From Zoogloeaceae bacterium (GTDB lineage Bacteria > Pseudomonadota > Gammaproteobacteria > Burkholderiales > Rhodocyclaceae): a stretch of DNA of 64,000 nucleotides. Below, piece after piece: positions 8,690 through 18,872 of the stretch; position 1 is the stretch's first letter, and every line of letters begins with the position of its first letter. The stretch is taken from positions 372,001-436,000 of the forward strand of contig JACKMA010000002.1 in NCBI GenBank assembly GCA_024235635.1. Direction: 5' to 3'. The translations under genes were made by a program, and so were the position numbers. Under the pieces are notes generated by a model, which made no database searches, was not told the origin of the DNA, and saw only the letters and a list, made by a program, of their open reading frames with translations.

Positions 8690-9151
8690 ATGAATAACAA
8701 CCAGGCGAACTCGGTTGCGCAGGCCGTCATCGGCTGCGACGCCGCGGCCCGCGCCACTGCCGCCGCAGTCGCGGCGGCACGGGAGATGGGGGTGCGCATC
8801 AACGTTGCGGTGTGCGACAGCGCCGGCCACCTGGCCGCCTTCCTGCGCATGCCCGGCGCCTTCGTCCAGTCCATCGACATCGCCATCGACAAGGCCTACA
8901 CGGCCGCGGGATTCGGCTTCCCGACGGCGGACTGGATGAAGCTGTTCGACGGCAACGAAGGCCTCAAGCTCGGTATCTCCGCGCGCCCCCGGATAGTGGT
9001 TTTCGGCGGCGGTTTGCCCATTCGGATCGACGGTCAGCTGGTCGGTGGTGTCGGGGTCTCCGGCGCCAGCGAAAGCCAGGACGAAGCCTGCGCGCGTGCC
9101 GCGCTGGCTGCGCTGGTCCCCGCTGACGACCACGTGCAGGAGCAGAGCTAG
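8690..9151 (+). CDS. GlcG/HbpS-like protein (DUF336 family)
   Basis: 153 aa protein of the GlcG/HbpS (PF03928) fold: an N-terminal helix (ARATAAAVAAAREMGVRINVAVCD), SAGHLAAFLRMPGAF, SIDIAIDKAYTAAGF, a GGGLPIRIDGQLVGGVGVSGAS strand pair and a C-terminal ARAALAAL helix. Members bind haem or small ligands or have no known activity, and they are often encoded in catabolic operons. No signal peptide is visible, so it is probably cytoplasmic. It is the first gene of the meta operon, directly behind the promoter, and ends 3 bases before the dehydrogenase gene. The start follows a weak GGCGA; an earlier ATG at 8645 lies in the leader. Confidence 0.85.
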   Translation: MNNNQANSVAQAVIGCDAAARATAAAVAAAREMGVRINVAVCDSAGHLAAFLRMPGAFVQSIDIAIDKAYTAAGFGFPTADWMKLFDGNEGLKLGISARPRIVVFGGGLPIRIDGQLVGGVGVSGASESQDEACARAALAALVPADDHVQEQS

Positions 9152-9154
9152 GCC

Positions 9155-10609
9155 ATGAGAGACATTCTGAACTTCATTAACGGCGAATTCGTCGCCACCG
9201 GGCGGCAGTTCGACGACCGCTCGCCCCTCGACAACTCGGTGATCGGACGCGTCCACGAAGCCGGCAAGGCCGAGGTCGATGCCGCGGTCGCGGCTGCGCG
9301 GGCCGCCCTGAAGGGGCCGTGGGGTGCGATGACCGTCGCCGAGCGGGTGGACGTCCTGTATCGCGTCGCCGACGGCATCAACGCGCGCTTCGACGAATTT
9401 CTCGCGGCCGAATGTGCCGACACCGGCAAGCCGATGAGCCTCGCGCGGCACATCGATATTCCGCGCGGCGCCGCCAATTTCAAGATCTTCGCCGACGTCG
9501 TCAAGAACGTGCCGAGCGAGTTCTTCGAGATGGCCACACCCGATGGCCGCGGCGCGCTGAACTACGCCATCCGCCGTCCGGTGGGCGTGGTCGGCGTGAT
9601 CTGCCCGTGGAATCTGCCGTTGCTGTTGATGACCTGGAAGGTCGGACCGGCACTGGCCTGCGGCAACACGGTCGTCGTCAAGCCGTCCGAAGAGACGCCC
9701 CAGACCGCAGCCCTACTCGGCGAGGTGATGAACGCGGCCGGTGTGCCGAAAGGTGTGTACAACGTGGTGCACGGATTCGGCCCCGGTTCCGCCGGTGAGT
9801 TCGTCACCTCCCACCCGGACGTCAATGCCATCACCTTCACCGGCGAGACCCGCACCGGCGAGGCGATCATGAAGGCGGCATCGAGCGGCGCACGGCCGGT
9901 GTCGTTGGAGATGGGCGGCAAGAACCCGGCGATCGTGTTCGCCGACTGCGATTTCGACGCCGCGATCGAAGGCACGATGCGCTCGGTGTTCGCCAACTGC
10001 GGCCAGGTATGCCTGGGCACCGAGCGGGTGTATGTCGAGCGGCCGTTGTTCGACCGTTTCGTCGCGGCGCTGAAGCAGGGCGCCGAGTCGCTCAAGCTCG
10101 GCCGCCCGGAAGCCGAGGACACCAATCTCGGCCCGTTGATCTCGCTCGAGCACCGCGACAAGGTGCTGGGCTACTACGAGAAGGCCCGCGCCCTCGGCGC
10201 CACCGTGGTCACCGGCGGCGGTGCGCCGGCGATGCCGGCCGAACTGGCCGACGGCGCCTGGGTGCAGCCGACGATCTGGACCGGCCTCGACGACAGCTCG
10301 CCGATCGCCCGCGAGGAGGTCTTCGGTCCGTGCACGCTGATCCAGCCCTTCGATGCCGAGGACGAGGTCGTCGCCCGCGCCAACGATACCGACTACGGCC
10401 TGGCGGCCTCGGTTTGGACCCGCGATCTGGCCCGTGCCCATCGCGTATCCGCCCAGCTCGAGGTCGGCCTGGTGTGGATCAACAGCTGGTTCCTGCGCGA
10501 TCTGCGCACGCCGTTCGGCGGGGCCAAGCAGTCCGGCATCGGCCGCGAGGGCGGGGTCCATTCGCTCGAGTTCTACACCGAGCTCAAGAACATCTGCGTC
10601 AAGTTGTGA
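9155..10609 (+). CDS. xylG: 2-hydroxymuconic semialdehyde dehydrogenase
   Basis: NAD-dependent aldehyde dehydrogenase (484 aa) oxidising 2-hydroxymuconic semialdehyde to 2-hydroxymuconate (4-oxalocrotonate enol), the first step of the dehydrogenative branch. Landmarks: the CPWNLPLLLMTWK segment, KPSEETPQTAALLGE, NAD loop FTGETRTGEAI, catalytic Glu in LEMGGKNPAIVF, catalytic Cys in NCGQVCLGTERV, and the EEVFGPC and PFGGAKQSGIGREGG motifs near the end. Length and the N-terminal MRDILNFINGEFV are typical of XylG/DmpC. The next gene begins within or just after its stop codon. Confidence 0.95.
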   Translation: MRDILNFINGEFVATGRQFDDRSPLDNSVIGRVHEAGKAEVDAAVAAARAALKGPWGAMTVAERVDVLYRVADGINARFDEFLAAECADTGKPMSLARHIDIPRGAANFKIFADVVKNVPSEFFEMATPDGRGALNYAIRRPVGVVGVICPWNLPLLLMTWKVGPALACGNTVVVKPSEETPQTAALLGEVMNAAGVPKGVYNVVHGFGPGSAGEFVTSHPDVNAITFTGETRTGEAIMKAASSGARPVSLEMGGKNPAIVFADCDFDAAIEGTMRSVFANCGQVCLGTERVYVERPLFDRFVAALKQGAESLKLGRPEAEDTNLGPLISLEHRDKVLGYYEKARALGATVVTGGGAPAMPAELADGAWVQPTIWTGLDDSSPIAREEVFGPCTLIQPFDAEDEVVARANDTDYGLAASVWTRDLARAHRVSAQLEVGLVWINSWFLRDLRTPFGGAKQSGIGREGGVHSLEFYTELKNICVKL

Positions 10610-10617
10610 GCACGACG

Positions 10618-11457
10618 ATGAATGCGCCCAGCCCCGAGATCGGCCAGCGCATCGACGCTGCAGGCATCGAGACCAACTATCACGATGTCGGCGACGGCCA
10701 CCCCTTGCTGATGATCCACGGTTCCGGTCCCGGTGTTTCGGCCTGGGCCAACTGGCGACTGGTGATGCCGGCGCTGGCACGGCAGGCGCGGGTGATCGCA
10801 CCCGACATGGCCGGCTTCGGTTTCTCGGCTCGGCCCGACGGCTACACCTATTCGATGGACAACTGGGTGGCGCAGGCGGTCGGCCTGCTCGACGCCCTCG
10901 ACATCGAGCGCGCGGATCTGGTCGGCAACTCCTTCGGCGGCGCGCTGGCGCTGGCGCTGGCGATTCGCCACCCCGACCGCGTGCGCCGGCTGGTGCTGAT
11001 GGGCAGTGTCGGCGTGCCGTTCGAGATCACCGAGGGCCTCGACCAGGTATGGGGCTACACCCCGAGCTTCGAGAACATGCGGCGGATCATGGATTACTTC
11101 GCCTGGGACCGCTCGCTGGTCAACGACGAGCTGGCGCGCCTGCGCTATGAGGCCAGCATCCGCCCGGGCTTCCAGGAGAGCTTCGCAGCGATGTTCCCGG
11201 CGCCGCGCCAGCGCTGGGTCGACGCGATGTCCAGTGCCGAGGCTGACATCCGCGCGATCGGGCACGAGACGCTGATCATCCACGGTCGCGACGACCAGGT
11301 GATCCCGATGGCGAACTCGCTCGCGCTGCACGAGATGATCTCGCGATCGCAACTGCACGTTTTTGGCCGATGTGGCCACTGGACCCAGATCGAGCACGCT
11401 GCCCGATTCGCGCAACTGGTTGGAAATTTCGTCGCCGAAGCCAAGGCCGCGGCCTGA
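10618..11457 (+). CDS. xylF: 2-hydroxymuconic semialdehyde hydrolase
   Basis: Alpha/beta hydrolase (279 aa) cleaving the ring-fission product hydrolytically to 2-oxopent-4-enoate plus a carboxylic acid, the alternative branch used for ketone-type products. The oxyanion HGSGPGVSAW motif, nucleophile elbow GNSFGG, acidic residue in IHGRDDQVIP and catalytic histidine in GRCGHWTQIEH are all present and ordered as in XylF/DmpD. The ATG at 10618 is used; a GTG at 10606 overlapping the previous stop is an alternative adding four residues. Ten bases separate it from the hydratase gene. Confidence 0.93.
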   Translation: MNAPSPEIGQRIDAAGIETNYHDVGDGHPLLMIHGSGPGVSAWANWRLVMPALARQARVIAPDMAGFGFSARPDGYTYSMDNWVAQAVGLLDALDIERADLVGNSFGGALALALAIRHPDRVRRLVLMGSVGVPFEITEGLDQVWGYTPSFENMRRIMDYFAWDRSLVNDELARLRYEASIRPGFQESFAAMFPAPRQRWVDAMSSAEADIRAIGHETLIIHGRDDQVIPMANSLALHEMISRSQLHVFGRCGHWTQIEHAARFAQLVGNFVAEAKAAA

Positions 11458-11466
11458 GGGAAGGAC

Positions 11467-12249
11467 ATGAAACAGACACAGATCGATCAACTGGGTGACG
11501 AGCTCTACCAAGCGCTGGTCAAGCGTGAGGTGCTCGAGCCACTCACCAACCGCGTCGACGACATTACCATCGAGGACGCCTACCAGATCCAGCAGCGCAT
11601 GCTGTCGCGCCGGATCGAGGCCGGCGAGACGGTGATCGGCAAGAAGATCGGCGTCACCTCGAAGGCCGTGCAGAACATGCTCGGCGTGCATCAGCCCGAC
11701 TTCGGCTGGCTGACCGACGGCATGGTGTACAACGAAGGGGAGTCGATCCCGATCGACACCCTGATCCAGCCCAAGGCCGAAGGCGAGATCGCCTTCGTGC
11801 TGAAGCACGACATCCAGGGGCCCGGTGTCACCGCCGCCGACGTGCTGCGGGCGACCGAAGGCGTCATGGCCTGCTTCGAGATCGTCGATTCGCGCATCCG
11901 CGACTGGAAGATCAAGATCCAGGACACCGTCGCCGACAACGCCTCTTGCGGCGTCTTCGTGCTCGGTTCGGCGCTGGTCGATCCGCGCGAGGTGGACCTG
12001 GTCACCTGCGGCATGGTGCTCGAGAAGAACGGCGAGGTGGCCGTCACCGGCGCCGGTGCCGCCACCCTCAGTTCGCCGGTCAATGCCGTGGTGTGGCTGA
12101 TCAACATGCTGGGCAGCCTCGGCATCGGCCTCAAGGCCGGCGAGGTCGTGCTCTCCGGCGCCCTCGGCGCGATGGTGCCGGTGGCGGCCGGCGACAGCCT
12201 GCGCGTCACGATCGGCGGCGTCGGCGGCTGCTCGGTGCGCTTCGTATGA
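11467..12249 (+). CDS. xylJ: 2-oxopent-4-enoate hydratase
   Basis: 260 aa hydratase adding water to 2-hydroxypenta-2,4-dienoate to give 4-hydroxy-2-oxovalerate. It belongs to the FAH/MhpD superfamily: [25 protein letters not shown], the metal-site acid residues in [12 protein letters not shown] and CFEIVDSRI, and the VADNASCG segment. Paralogous to the decarboxylase at 14291, with which it forms a complex in characterised pathways. It begins 10 bases after xylF behind a GGGAAGGAC; an 88-base gap separates it from the next gene. Confidence 0.94.
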   Translation: MKQTQIDQLGDELYQALVKREVLEPLTNRVDDITIEDAYQIQQRMLSRRIEAGETVIGKKIGVTSKAVQNMLGVHQPDFGWLTDGMVYNEGESIPIDTLIQPKAEGEIAFVLKHDIQGPGVTAADVLRATEGVMACFEIVDSRIRDWKIKIQDTVADNASCGVFVLGSALVDPREVDLVTCGMVLEKNGEVAVTGAGAATLSSPVNAVVWLINMLGSLGIGLKAGEVVLSGALGAMVPVAAGDSLRVTIGGVGGCSVRFV

Positions 12250-12337
12250 CGATTTTCCGCTGCGCGCCTGCCCCCTCCGGACCCCTCTCCGCAATGCGCG
12301 CGCGGCTTTCTTATTTGCCTTCGACGAGGACCGCCTG

Positions 12338-13249
12338 ATGAACAAGATCAAGTGTGCGCTGATCGGGCCCGGCAACATCGGCACCGATCTGCTCTACAAG
12401 TTGCAGCGCAGCCCGGTGCTCGAGCCGGTGTGGATGGTCGGTATCGACCCCCAGTCGGAAGGGCTGACGCGGGCTGCCGAGATGGGCATCAAGGTCACCG
12501 CCGATGGTGTCGACGGCCTGCTGCCGCATGTCGAGGCCGATGGTGTGCAGATCGCCTTCGACGCCACCAGCGCCTACGTCCATGCCGCGAACTCGCGCAA
12601 GCTCAATGCCCTCGGTGTCATGATGATAGACCTGACCCCAGCGGCGATCGGGCCGTACTGCGTGCCGCCGGTCAATCTCAGGCAGCACGTCGGCAAGCGC
12701 GAGATGAACGTCAATATGGTCACCTGCGGTGGCCAGGCGACGATTCCGATGGTCGCCGCGGTGTCCCGCGTACAGCCGGTGAAATACGGCGAGATCGTCG
12801 CCACCGTCGGCTCGAAGTCGGTGGGCCCCGGCACCCGCAAGAACATCGACGAATTCACCCGTACCACCGCCGGCGCGGTCGAGAAGGTCGGCGGTGCGAA
12901 GCAGGGCAAGGCCATCATCATCATCAACCCGGCCGAGCCGCCGCTGATCATGCGCGACACCGTGCATTGCCTGACCGAGACCGAGCCGGACCAGCAAAAG
13001 ATCACCGAATCGATCCACGCGATGATTGCCGAGGTGCAGAAGTACGTGCCCGGCTATCGCCTGGTCAATGGCCCGGTGTTCGACGGCAACCGTGTCTCGG
13101 TGTTCATGGAGGTCGAGGGTCTGGGCGACTTCCTGCCCAGGTACGCCGGCAACCTCGACATCATGACCGCCGCCGCCGCGCGCACCGCCGAGATGTTCGC
13201 GGAAGAAATCCTCAAGGGCGAGCTGACGCTCGCGCCTGTCACTGCCTAA
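12338..13249 (+). CDS. xylQ: Acetaldehyde dehydrogenase (acylating)
   Basis: 303 aa CoA-acylating dehydrogenase that turns acetaldehyde from the aldolase into acetyl-CoA with NAD and CoA. N-terminal Rossmann motif GPGNIGTDL, catalytic cysteine in [13 protein letters not shown], then the [19 protein letters not shown] segment and a dimerisation domain. It is partnered with the aldolase encoded 11 bases downstream; in DmpFG the two enzymes form a complex that channels acetaldehyde. Length is typical (about 305-315). Confidence 0.95.
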   Translation: MNKIKCALIGPGNIGTDLLYKLQRSPVLEPVWMVGIDPQSEGLTRAAEMGIKVTADGVDGLLPHVEADGVQIAFDATSAYVHAANSRKLNALGVMMIDLTPAAIGPYCVPPVNLRQHVGKREMNVNMVTCGGQATIPMVAAVSRVQPVKYGEIVATVGSKSVGPGTRKNIDEFTRTTAGAVEKVGGAKQGKAIIIINPAEPPLIMRDTVHCLTETEPDQQKITESIHAMIAEVQKYVPGYRLVNGPVFDGNRVSVFMEVEGLGDFLPRYAGNLDIMTAAAARTAEMFAEEILKGELTLAPVTA

Positions 13250-13259
13250 GGAGCGAGCC

Positions 13260-14294
13260 ATGGATCTGAAAGGCAAACAAATCACCGTTCACGACATGAC
13301 GCTGCGCGACGGCATGCACCCGAAGCGTCACCTGATGACGCTCGAGCAGATGAAGACCATCGCCACCGGGCTCGATGAGGCCGGCGTGCCGCTGATCGAA
13401 GTCACCCACGGCGACGGCCTCGGCGGCAGTTCGGTGAACTACGGCTTCCCGGCCCACAGCGACGAGGAGTATCTGTCGACGGTCGTGCCACTGATGAAGC
13501 AGGCCAAGGTCTCGGCCCTGCTGCTACCCGGCATCGGCACCGTCGATCACCTCAAGATGGCCCATGAACTGGGCGTGTCGACGATCCGCGTCGCCACCCA
13601 CTGCACCGAGGCGGACGTGTCCGAGCAGCACATCGGCATGGCAGCCGGGCTCGGCATGGACACCGTCGGCTTCCTGATGATGGCGCACATGAACAGCCCC
13701 GAAGGGCTGGTGAGCCAGGCCAAGCTGATGGAGAGCTACGGCGCCAACTGCATCTACGTCACCGATTCGGCCGGCCATCTGCTGCCGGACACGGTGAAGG
13801 CGCGGGTCGGCGCGGTGCGCGACGCGCTCAAGCCCGAGACCGAACTGGGCTTCCACGGTCACCACAACCTGGCGATGGGTGTCGCCAACTCGATCGCCGC
13901 CCTCGAGGCCGGCGCGGTGCGCATCGATGCCGCCGCTGCGGGCCTGGGCGCGGGCGCTGGCAACACCCCGATGGAGGTCTTCGTCGCGGTGTGCGACATG
14001 ATGGGCATCGAGACCGGGGTCGACGTCTTTCGCATCCAGGACGTGGCCGAGGATTTGGTGGTGCCGATCATGGATTTCCCGATCCGCATCGACCGCGACG
14101 CCCTGACCCTGGGCTATGCCGGCGTCTACGGTTCCTTCCTTCTGTTCGCCAAGCGCGCCGAGAAGAAGTACGGCGTGCCGGCCCGCGAGATCCTGGTCGA
14201 GATGGGCCGCCGGGGCATGGTCGGCGGTCAGGAGGACATGATCGAGGACACCGCGATGACGCTCGCCAAGCGCCGCGCGCAGGAGGCTGCATGA
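13260..14294 (+). CDS. xylK: 4-hydroxy-2-oxovalerate aldolase
   Basis: 344 aa class II aldolase splitting 4-hydroxy-2-oxovalerate into pyruvate and acetaldehyde. HMGL-like TIM barrel: N-terminal [15 protein letters not shown] carries the metal aspartate and the arginine, [11 protein letters not shown] carries the metal histidines, and a C-terminal helical domain contacts the dehydrogenase partner. A GGAG precedes the ATG. Its stop overlaps the ATG of the decarboxylase gene, consistent with coupled translation in a single operon. Confidence 0.95.
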   Translation: MDLKGKQITVHDMTLRDGMHPKRHLMTLEQMKTIATGLDEAGVPLIEVTHGDGLGGSSVNYGFPAHSDEEYLSTVVPLMKQAKVSALLLPGIGTVDHLKMAHELGVSTIRVATHCTEADVSEQHIGMAAGLGMDTVGFLMMAHMNSPEGLVSQAKLMESYGANCIYVTDSAGHLLPDTVKARVGAVRDALKPETELGFHGHHNLAMGVANSIAALEAGAVRIDAAAAGLGAGAGNTPMEVFVAVCDMMGIETGVDVFRIQDVAEDLVVPIMDFPIRIDRDALTLGYAGVYGSFLLFAKRAEKKYGVPAREILVEMGRRGMVGGQEDMIEDTAMTLAKRRAQEAA

Positions 14295-15079
14295 ACCTCT
14301 CAAAAGCCACCATCGAGAAGCTCGCCGAGTACCTCGAGAACTGTGAGTTGAATGCCGAGGACACGCCGAAGATCACCGACGAGCATCCGGACATGGATTT
14401 CGAGGACGCCTACGCGATCCAGGACGCCATCCGCGCCCGCAAGATCGCTCGCGGGCACCGCATCGTCGGATTGAAGGCCGGCCTCACCTCCCACGCGAAG
14501 ATGAAGCAGATGGGCGTGACCGAGCCGGTGTTCGGCTTCATGGCCGACTACTACTCGGTGCCCGAGGGTGGCGAGGTCAAGGTGTCGGAACTGATCCATC
14601 CGAAGGTCGAGCCGGAGATCGCGTTCGTCACCAAGGCGCCGCTGAAAGGGCCGGGTTGCCACATCGGCGCCGTGCTGGCCGCCACCGACTTCCTGATGCC
14701 GGGCATCGAGGTCATCGACAGCCGCTACCGCGACTTCAAGTTCGATCTGAAGAGCGTGGTCGCCGACAACACCTCGGCCGCCCGCTTCGTCATCGGCGGC
14801 AAGCCGGCACGGCCGGCCGACGTCGACCTGCGCACGGTCGGCGTCGTGCTCGAGAAGAACGGCGAGCCGGTGGCGCTGGGTGCCGGTGCTGCCGTGCTCG
14901 GGCATCCGGCCGCAGCGATCGCGATGCTGGCCAACATGCTCGGCCGACGCGGCCAGGAGATCCCGGCGGGCACCTTGATCCTGTCGGGCGGCGTCACCGA
15001 GGCGGTCGCGGTCGCGGCTGGCGACGAGGTCACGTTGCGGGTCCAGGGCATGGGCTCGACCGCGCTGCGGTTCGTCTGA
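14291..15079 (+). CDS. xylI: 4-oxalocrotonate decarboxylase
   Basis: 262 aa member of the FAH-like hydratase/decarboxylase family, decarboxylating 2-oxo-3-hexenedioate to 2-hydroxypenta-2,4-dienoate. Metal ligands are in [12 protein letters not shown] and [13 protein letters not shown], followed by [10 protein letters not shown]. It resembles the hydratase at 11467 but groups with the decarboxylase by its [23 protein letters not shown] segment. The start is fixed by the ATGA overlap with the aldolase; an upstream start would run through that gene. Confidence 0.92.
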   Translation: MNLSKATIEKLAEYLENCELNAEDTPKITDEHPDMDFEDAYAIQDAIRARKIARGHRIVGLKAGLTSHAKMKQMGVTEPVFGFMADYYSVPEGGEVKVSELIHPKVEPEIAFVTKAPLKGPGCHIGAVLAATDFLMPGIEVIDSRYRDFKFDLKSVVADNTSAARFVIGGKPARPADVDLRTVGVVLEKNGEPVALGAGAAVLGHPAAAIAMLANMLGRRGQEIPAGTLILSGGVTEAVAVAAGDEVTLRVQGMGSTALRFV

Positions 15080-15096
15080 CGAGAGGAGACATCAGC

Positions 15097-15288
15097 ATGC
15101 CATTCGCACAGATCTACCTGCTGGAAGGGCGCACCGAGGAGCAGAAGCGGGCGGTCATCCAGAAAGTCACGGCGGCATTGGTCGAAGCGCTGGGCGCCCC
15201 GCAACAGAACGTCCGGGTGTGGATTCACGACATGCCCAAGGAAAACTGGGGGATTGCCGGCGAAACGGCAAAGGACCTCGGGCGCTAG
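15097..15288 (+). CDS. xylH: 4-oxalocrotonate tautomerase
   Basis: 63 aa tautomerase converting the enol 2-hydroxymuconate to the keto form used by the decarboxylase. After removal of the start Met, Pro-1 of PFAQIYLLEGRTEEQK is the catalytic base. Arginines near 11 and 39 (VRVWIHDM) match those known in the family. An AGAGGAG precedes the ATG. It is the last enzyme of the meta-cleavage operon; two GC-rich hairpins follow. Confidence 0.95.
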   Translation: MPFAQIYLLEGRTEEQKRAVIQKVTAALVEALGAPQQNVRVWIHDMPKENWGIAGETAKDLGR

Positions 15289-15296
15289 CCGAAACG

Positions 15297-15368
15297 GTCC
15301 GGTCACGATCCGACCGGACTGAATGAACTGGAAGACAGCGACGTGCCGCATGGCCCGGCCATGCGGCA
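15297..15368 (+). repeat. Two consecutive perfect hairpins after the meta-cleavage genes
   Basis: Hairpin 1 has arms GTCCGGTC (15297-15304) and GACCGGAC (15312-15319). Hairpin 2 has arms TGCCGCATGG (15344-15353) and CCATGCGGCA (15359-15368). Neither is followed by a T-run, so they look more like mRNA-stabilising or processing hairpins, or a partial terminator, than a classical terminator. They separate the enzyme genes from the transport-like cassette that starts at 15401. Confidence 0.6.
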
Positions 15369-15400
15369 GGGACGACTGTCGCCCGAAATAAGGAGGAGAC

Positions 15401-16402
15401 GTGGGACATCCGAGCAACAAGACCTGGCGCCCGGCGCTGGGGGCACTGTGCCTGACCGGGCTCGCTGCCTGCAGCGGGCAGGCCGATCTGTCGGCGGTAC
15501 GCAGCGAGGAACAGAAGGCGGTCAAGCGCTACGACGTGGTGCAGTCGCTCGCCTCGAACGACAAAGTCATTGTCGCCGGCCTGCAGAACGGGGCGGTGCT
15601 GGTGTCGGCGGACGGCGGCCAGAACTGGCGGCGCGAGGCCGTCGGCAATGCGGCGATGGTCGGCCTGACGAGCTGCCCGGACGGCACCGTACTCGGCATC
15701 GATTTCTACAGCCGGGTATGGCATGCGGACACCGACGGCGGGCAATGGACGCCGGTCACGATCGAAAAGCCCAAGACGCCGCTGGCGCTGCATTGCGACG
15801 TCGCCGGCCGCTGGTGGGTCGCCGGTACCCGTGCGCGCATCGCGGTCAGCGACGACCAGGGTGCCCACTGGCAGCTGACCGACCTCGGCGAGGATGCCCA
15901 GATCACCGCGATCCAGTTCGTCGACCGTGACTTCGGCATTGCCACCGCCGAATTCGGCATGGTCTTCGTCACCGAGGACGGCGGCGCCAACTGGCGCCGG
16001 GGCAGCGACATGCCGGACGAGTTCTATCCGTACGACGCGCTCTATCTGTCGCGTGAAGAAGGTTACGTCAGCGGCCTCGCGGGTCGGATGCTGCACACCA
16101 CCGACGGCGGCCAGAGCTGGACGGCGCAGACCAACGCCACCGGCGCGCCGCTGTATCGGCTGTTCCTGCTCGGCGGCGTGCCTCATGGCGTCGGCGCCAA
16201 GGGCATCGTCGCGCGCCTCGAGGGCGACAACTGGCGGGCGGTGCCGTATCCGGATCCGTTGCCCGTGTTCTTCGCCGCCGGTGCGCCGGCGGCGGACCGC
16301 TCGGCGGTGGTGGCCGGCGGGCCCGGCGGCCTGATCCGGGTCATCAGCAGTTCCGAGCGCGCGGTGGCTGCGGCCGAGCGCGTCGTGGCCAGCGCCGAAT
16401 AG
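15401..16402 (+). CDS. YCF48/BNR-repeat lipoprotein
   Basis: 333 aa exported beta-propeller protein. A GTG start follows AAGGAGGAG. The N-terminus is a lipoprotein signal ending LTGLAAC-S, so it should be a periplasmic-side lipoprotein. Repeats such as SADGGQNWRR, VSDDQGAHWQL, TEDGGANWRR and TTDGGQSWTA are BNR/Asp-box motifs of the YCF48 (photosystem II stability factor-like) group. It stands first in a cassette with MMPL, DUF1302 and DUF1329 genes, a combination seen repeatedly near genes for breakdown of hydrophobic compounds. Its own role is unproven; assembly or accessory function for the transporter is likely. Confidence 0.85.
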   Translation: MGHPSNKTWRPALGALCLTGLAACSGQADLSAVRSEEQKAVKRYDVVQSLASNDKVIVAGLQNGAVLVSADGGQNWRREAVGNAAMVGLTSCPDGTVLGIDFYSRVWHADTDGGQWTPVTIEKPKTPLALHCDVAGRWWVAGTRARIAVSDDQGAHWQLTDLGEDAQITAIQFVDRDFGIATAEFGMVFVTEDGGANWRRGSDMPDEFYPYDALYLSREEGYVSGLAGRMLHTTDGGQSWTAQTNATGAPLYRLFLLGGVPHGVGAKGIVARLEGDNWRAVPYPDPLPVFFAAGAPAADRSAVVAGGPGGLIRVISSSERAVAAAERVVASAE

Positions 16403-16415
16403 CGGGAGATCGAAC

Positions 16416-18807
16416 ATGGTCAGCGCACTCAAGCATTCGATCACCCACAAGCTGCATCGCGCCGAGGAGTGGATCTTCGCCAACCCCAAGCTGGTGCTGG
16501 CGATGGTGCTGGCGATGACGCTGGTATTCGCCGGCGCCTTGCCCAAGCTCCGGGTCTATTCGGACTTTGCCGATCTGCTGCCGCAGAACCACCCGTACAT
16601 CCAGGTCTACAACCGCCTCAAGGAGAATTTCGGCGGTGCCAACATGATCGTCATGGCGATCGAGGTCGAGCGCGGCACGATCTTCAACAACGAAACCCTC
16701 GCACTGATCCACGAGGCGACCCAGGGTGTGGACAGTCTGCCGAGCGTCAACCACAACCTGGTCGGCAGCCTGACCCACCGCACCTCACGCAAGATCTTCG
16801 TCGACGAGTACGGCGGCTTCCAGTCCGAGTCCTACTACGATCCACTCAACGGCACGCTCAGCGTGGCCCAGCTCGAGCAGATCAAGCAGGACGTCATCGC
16901 CAACCCGACAATGTACGGCCTGCTGGTGTCGCCCGACCTCAAGGCGGCGCTGATCAAGGCGCAGTTGAACGAGAGCGACCTCGACTACAAGGCCACCTTC
17001 GATGCGCTGCAGCGCGTGCGCCATGAACTCGAGAAGCCGGGCCATCGCATCTACGTTACCGGCAATCCGGTGCTGACCGGCTGGGTCTACACCTACATCA
17101 ACCAGATCGTCGAGATCCTGGCGTGGACGATGGCGTTGCTGGCGACCCTGCTGATCGTCTATTTCCGTCGCTTCTACGGCATCGCATTGCCGTTGCTCGG
17201 CATTGCGCTGTCGTCGATCTGGGGCCTCGGCTTCATGGCGATGATGGGCATCAATCTCGAGCCCCTGTCGCTGCCGATCCCGTTCCTGATTGCGGCACGG
17301 GCGACCTCCCACGGCGTACAGCTCGTCGCGCGCTATTACGAGGAACTGGCGATCGTCAAGAACGGGCAGAAGGCCGCCCGCAATGCGCTCGACGCCCTGT
17401 TCCGACCGGGCTCGCTGGCGATCATCGTCGACGCCATCGGCATCGCGGTGCTGGTGCTGGGGGCTGCGCCGTTCAACCACAAGCTCGGTATCGCGGCCGG
17501 CTTCTGGGGTTTCTCGGTGATCTTCACGGTGCACTTCATGGTGCCGCTGGCGCTGTCGGTGCTGCCCCAGCCGGCCACCACCGAGAACGCCAACCAGGGC
17601 GTGCGCGATTTCCTCGGCCAGGTCATGGCCAAGACCGGTGGCACCGACGGCGGTGCCCGCTCGATCCTGCTGCTGACGGTGATCGGCGCGATCGGCGCGC
17701 TGCATTTTCGTCTCCAAGGTACAGCTCGGCGAGTCCGAGCCGGGCTCGCCGCTGTTGCACCGCACTCACGACTACAACGTGTCGACGACGGCGATCAACG
17801 AGCGCTTCCCCGGCTCCGAGGAACTGCACGTGTCGGTGCGCACCGCGGAGAAGGGCGGCATCAAGCGCCCGGAGGTGATGGCGGCGATCGAGCGCTTCCA
17901 GGCGCACATGCTGAACGACCCGACCCTCGGCGGCACCAAGGCGATCCCGGGCGTGGTGCGGGTGGTGAACAAGCTGACCCACAACGACGACCCGCGCTGG
18001 ATGCAGATTCCCGATACCCAGCGTGAAGTCGGCGGGCTGATGTTCGCCTACATGGCCTCGAGCCCGGTCCCCGGCGCATTGAAGGAATTCGTCACCCCCG
18101 ACGAGCGCGAAGCCAACATCGTCTTCTACTACAAGGACCACCAGGCCGACACCATCAACCGCATCGTGGCGCTCGCCGACGAGGGCATCGCCGAGCTGCG
18201 GCGCGAGCTGCCCGACGTCGAGTTCTCGCTCGGCGGCGGCATCATCGGCGTCACCGCGGCGGCCAACCAGTCGCTGCACACCGACCACATGATCATCATC
18301 CCGGCGGTGATGGCGCTGGCCTTCCTGCTGGTGACGATCTATTACAGCTCGCTCCACGCCGGCTGGCTGATGGTGCTGCCGATGCTGTTCGCGACGGTGA
18401 TGACCTACGCCTACATGGGCGCGGCCGGCATCGGCATCAACGTGAACACCGTGCCGGTGATCGCGGTCGGGGTCGGTGTCGGCATCGACTACGCGGTCTA
18501 TTTCATGGACCGCATCCGCGAGGAATTCGCCGAACTGCACGACATCAAGCAGGCGGTGATCAAGGCCGTCGCCACCACCGGCTACGCGGTGTCCTTCACC
18601 GCGATCACGCTGATCGCCGGGGTCGTGCTGTGGATCTTCATGTCGGATCTGCGCTTTCAGTCCGACGCCGCCGTCCTGCTCTCTTTCATGCTGATCGTCA
18701 ATGCCATCGCCGCGGTGCTGATCGTGCCGAGCTGGTGTGTGGTGTTCAAGCCGCGTTTCGTCACCGCGGCCCACTACGACGAAGACGGCGTGCTCGAGGC
18801 GGACTGA
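16416..18807 (+). pseudogene. MMPL/RND-family transporter (one frameshift)
   Basis: RND-superfamily transporter (about 796 residues if joined). The first half (from ATG 16416) has one N-terminal helix (KLVLAMVLAMTLVFAGALPKL), the periplasmic domain with VYSDFADLLPQNHPYIQ, and a helix bundle from about 225. It shifts frame at TTTT near 17706. The second half continues in another frame as FVSKVQLGESEPGSPLLH through the second periplasmic domain and helices to FKPRFVTAAHYDEDG. Removing one T restores a full gene, so sequencing error or a very recent mutation is likely. Family members move lipids, sterols or hydrophobic substrates. It follows the BNR lipoprotein by 13 bases. Confidence 0.85.
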
Positions 18808-18872
18808 GCGGTCGGCTTGCCCGCGTCGGCCTGCGCAGGCGGGCCGGCGCAAAACAACGGAGGAGACATCCT

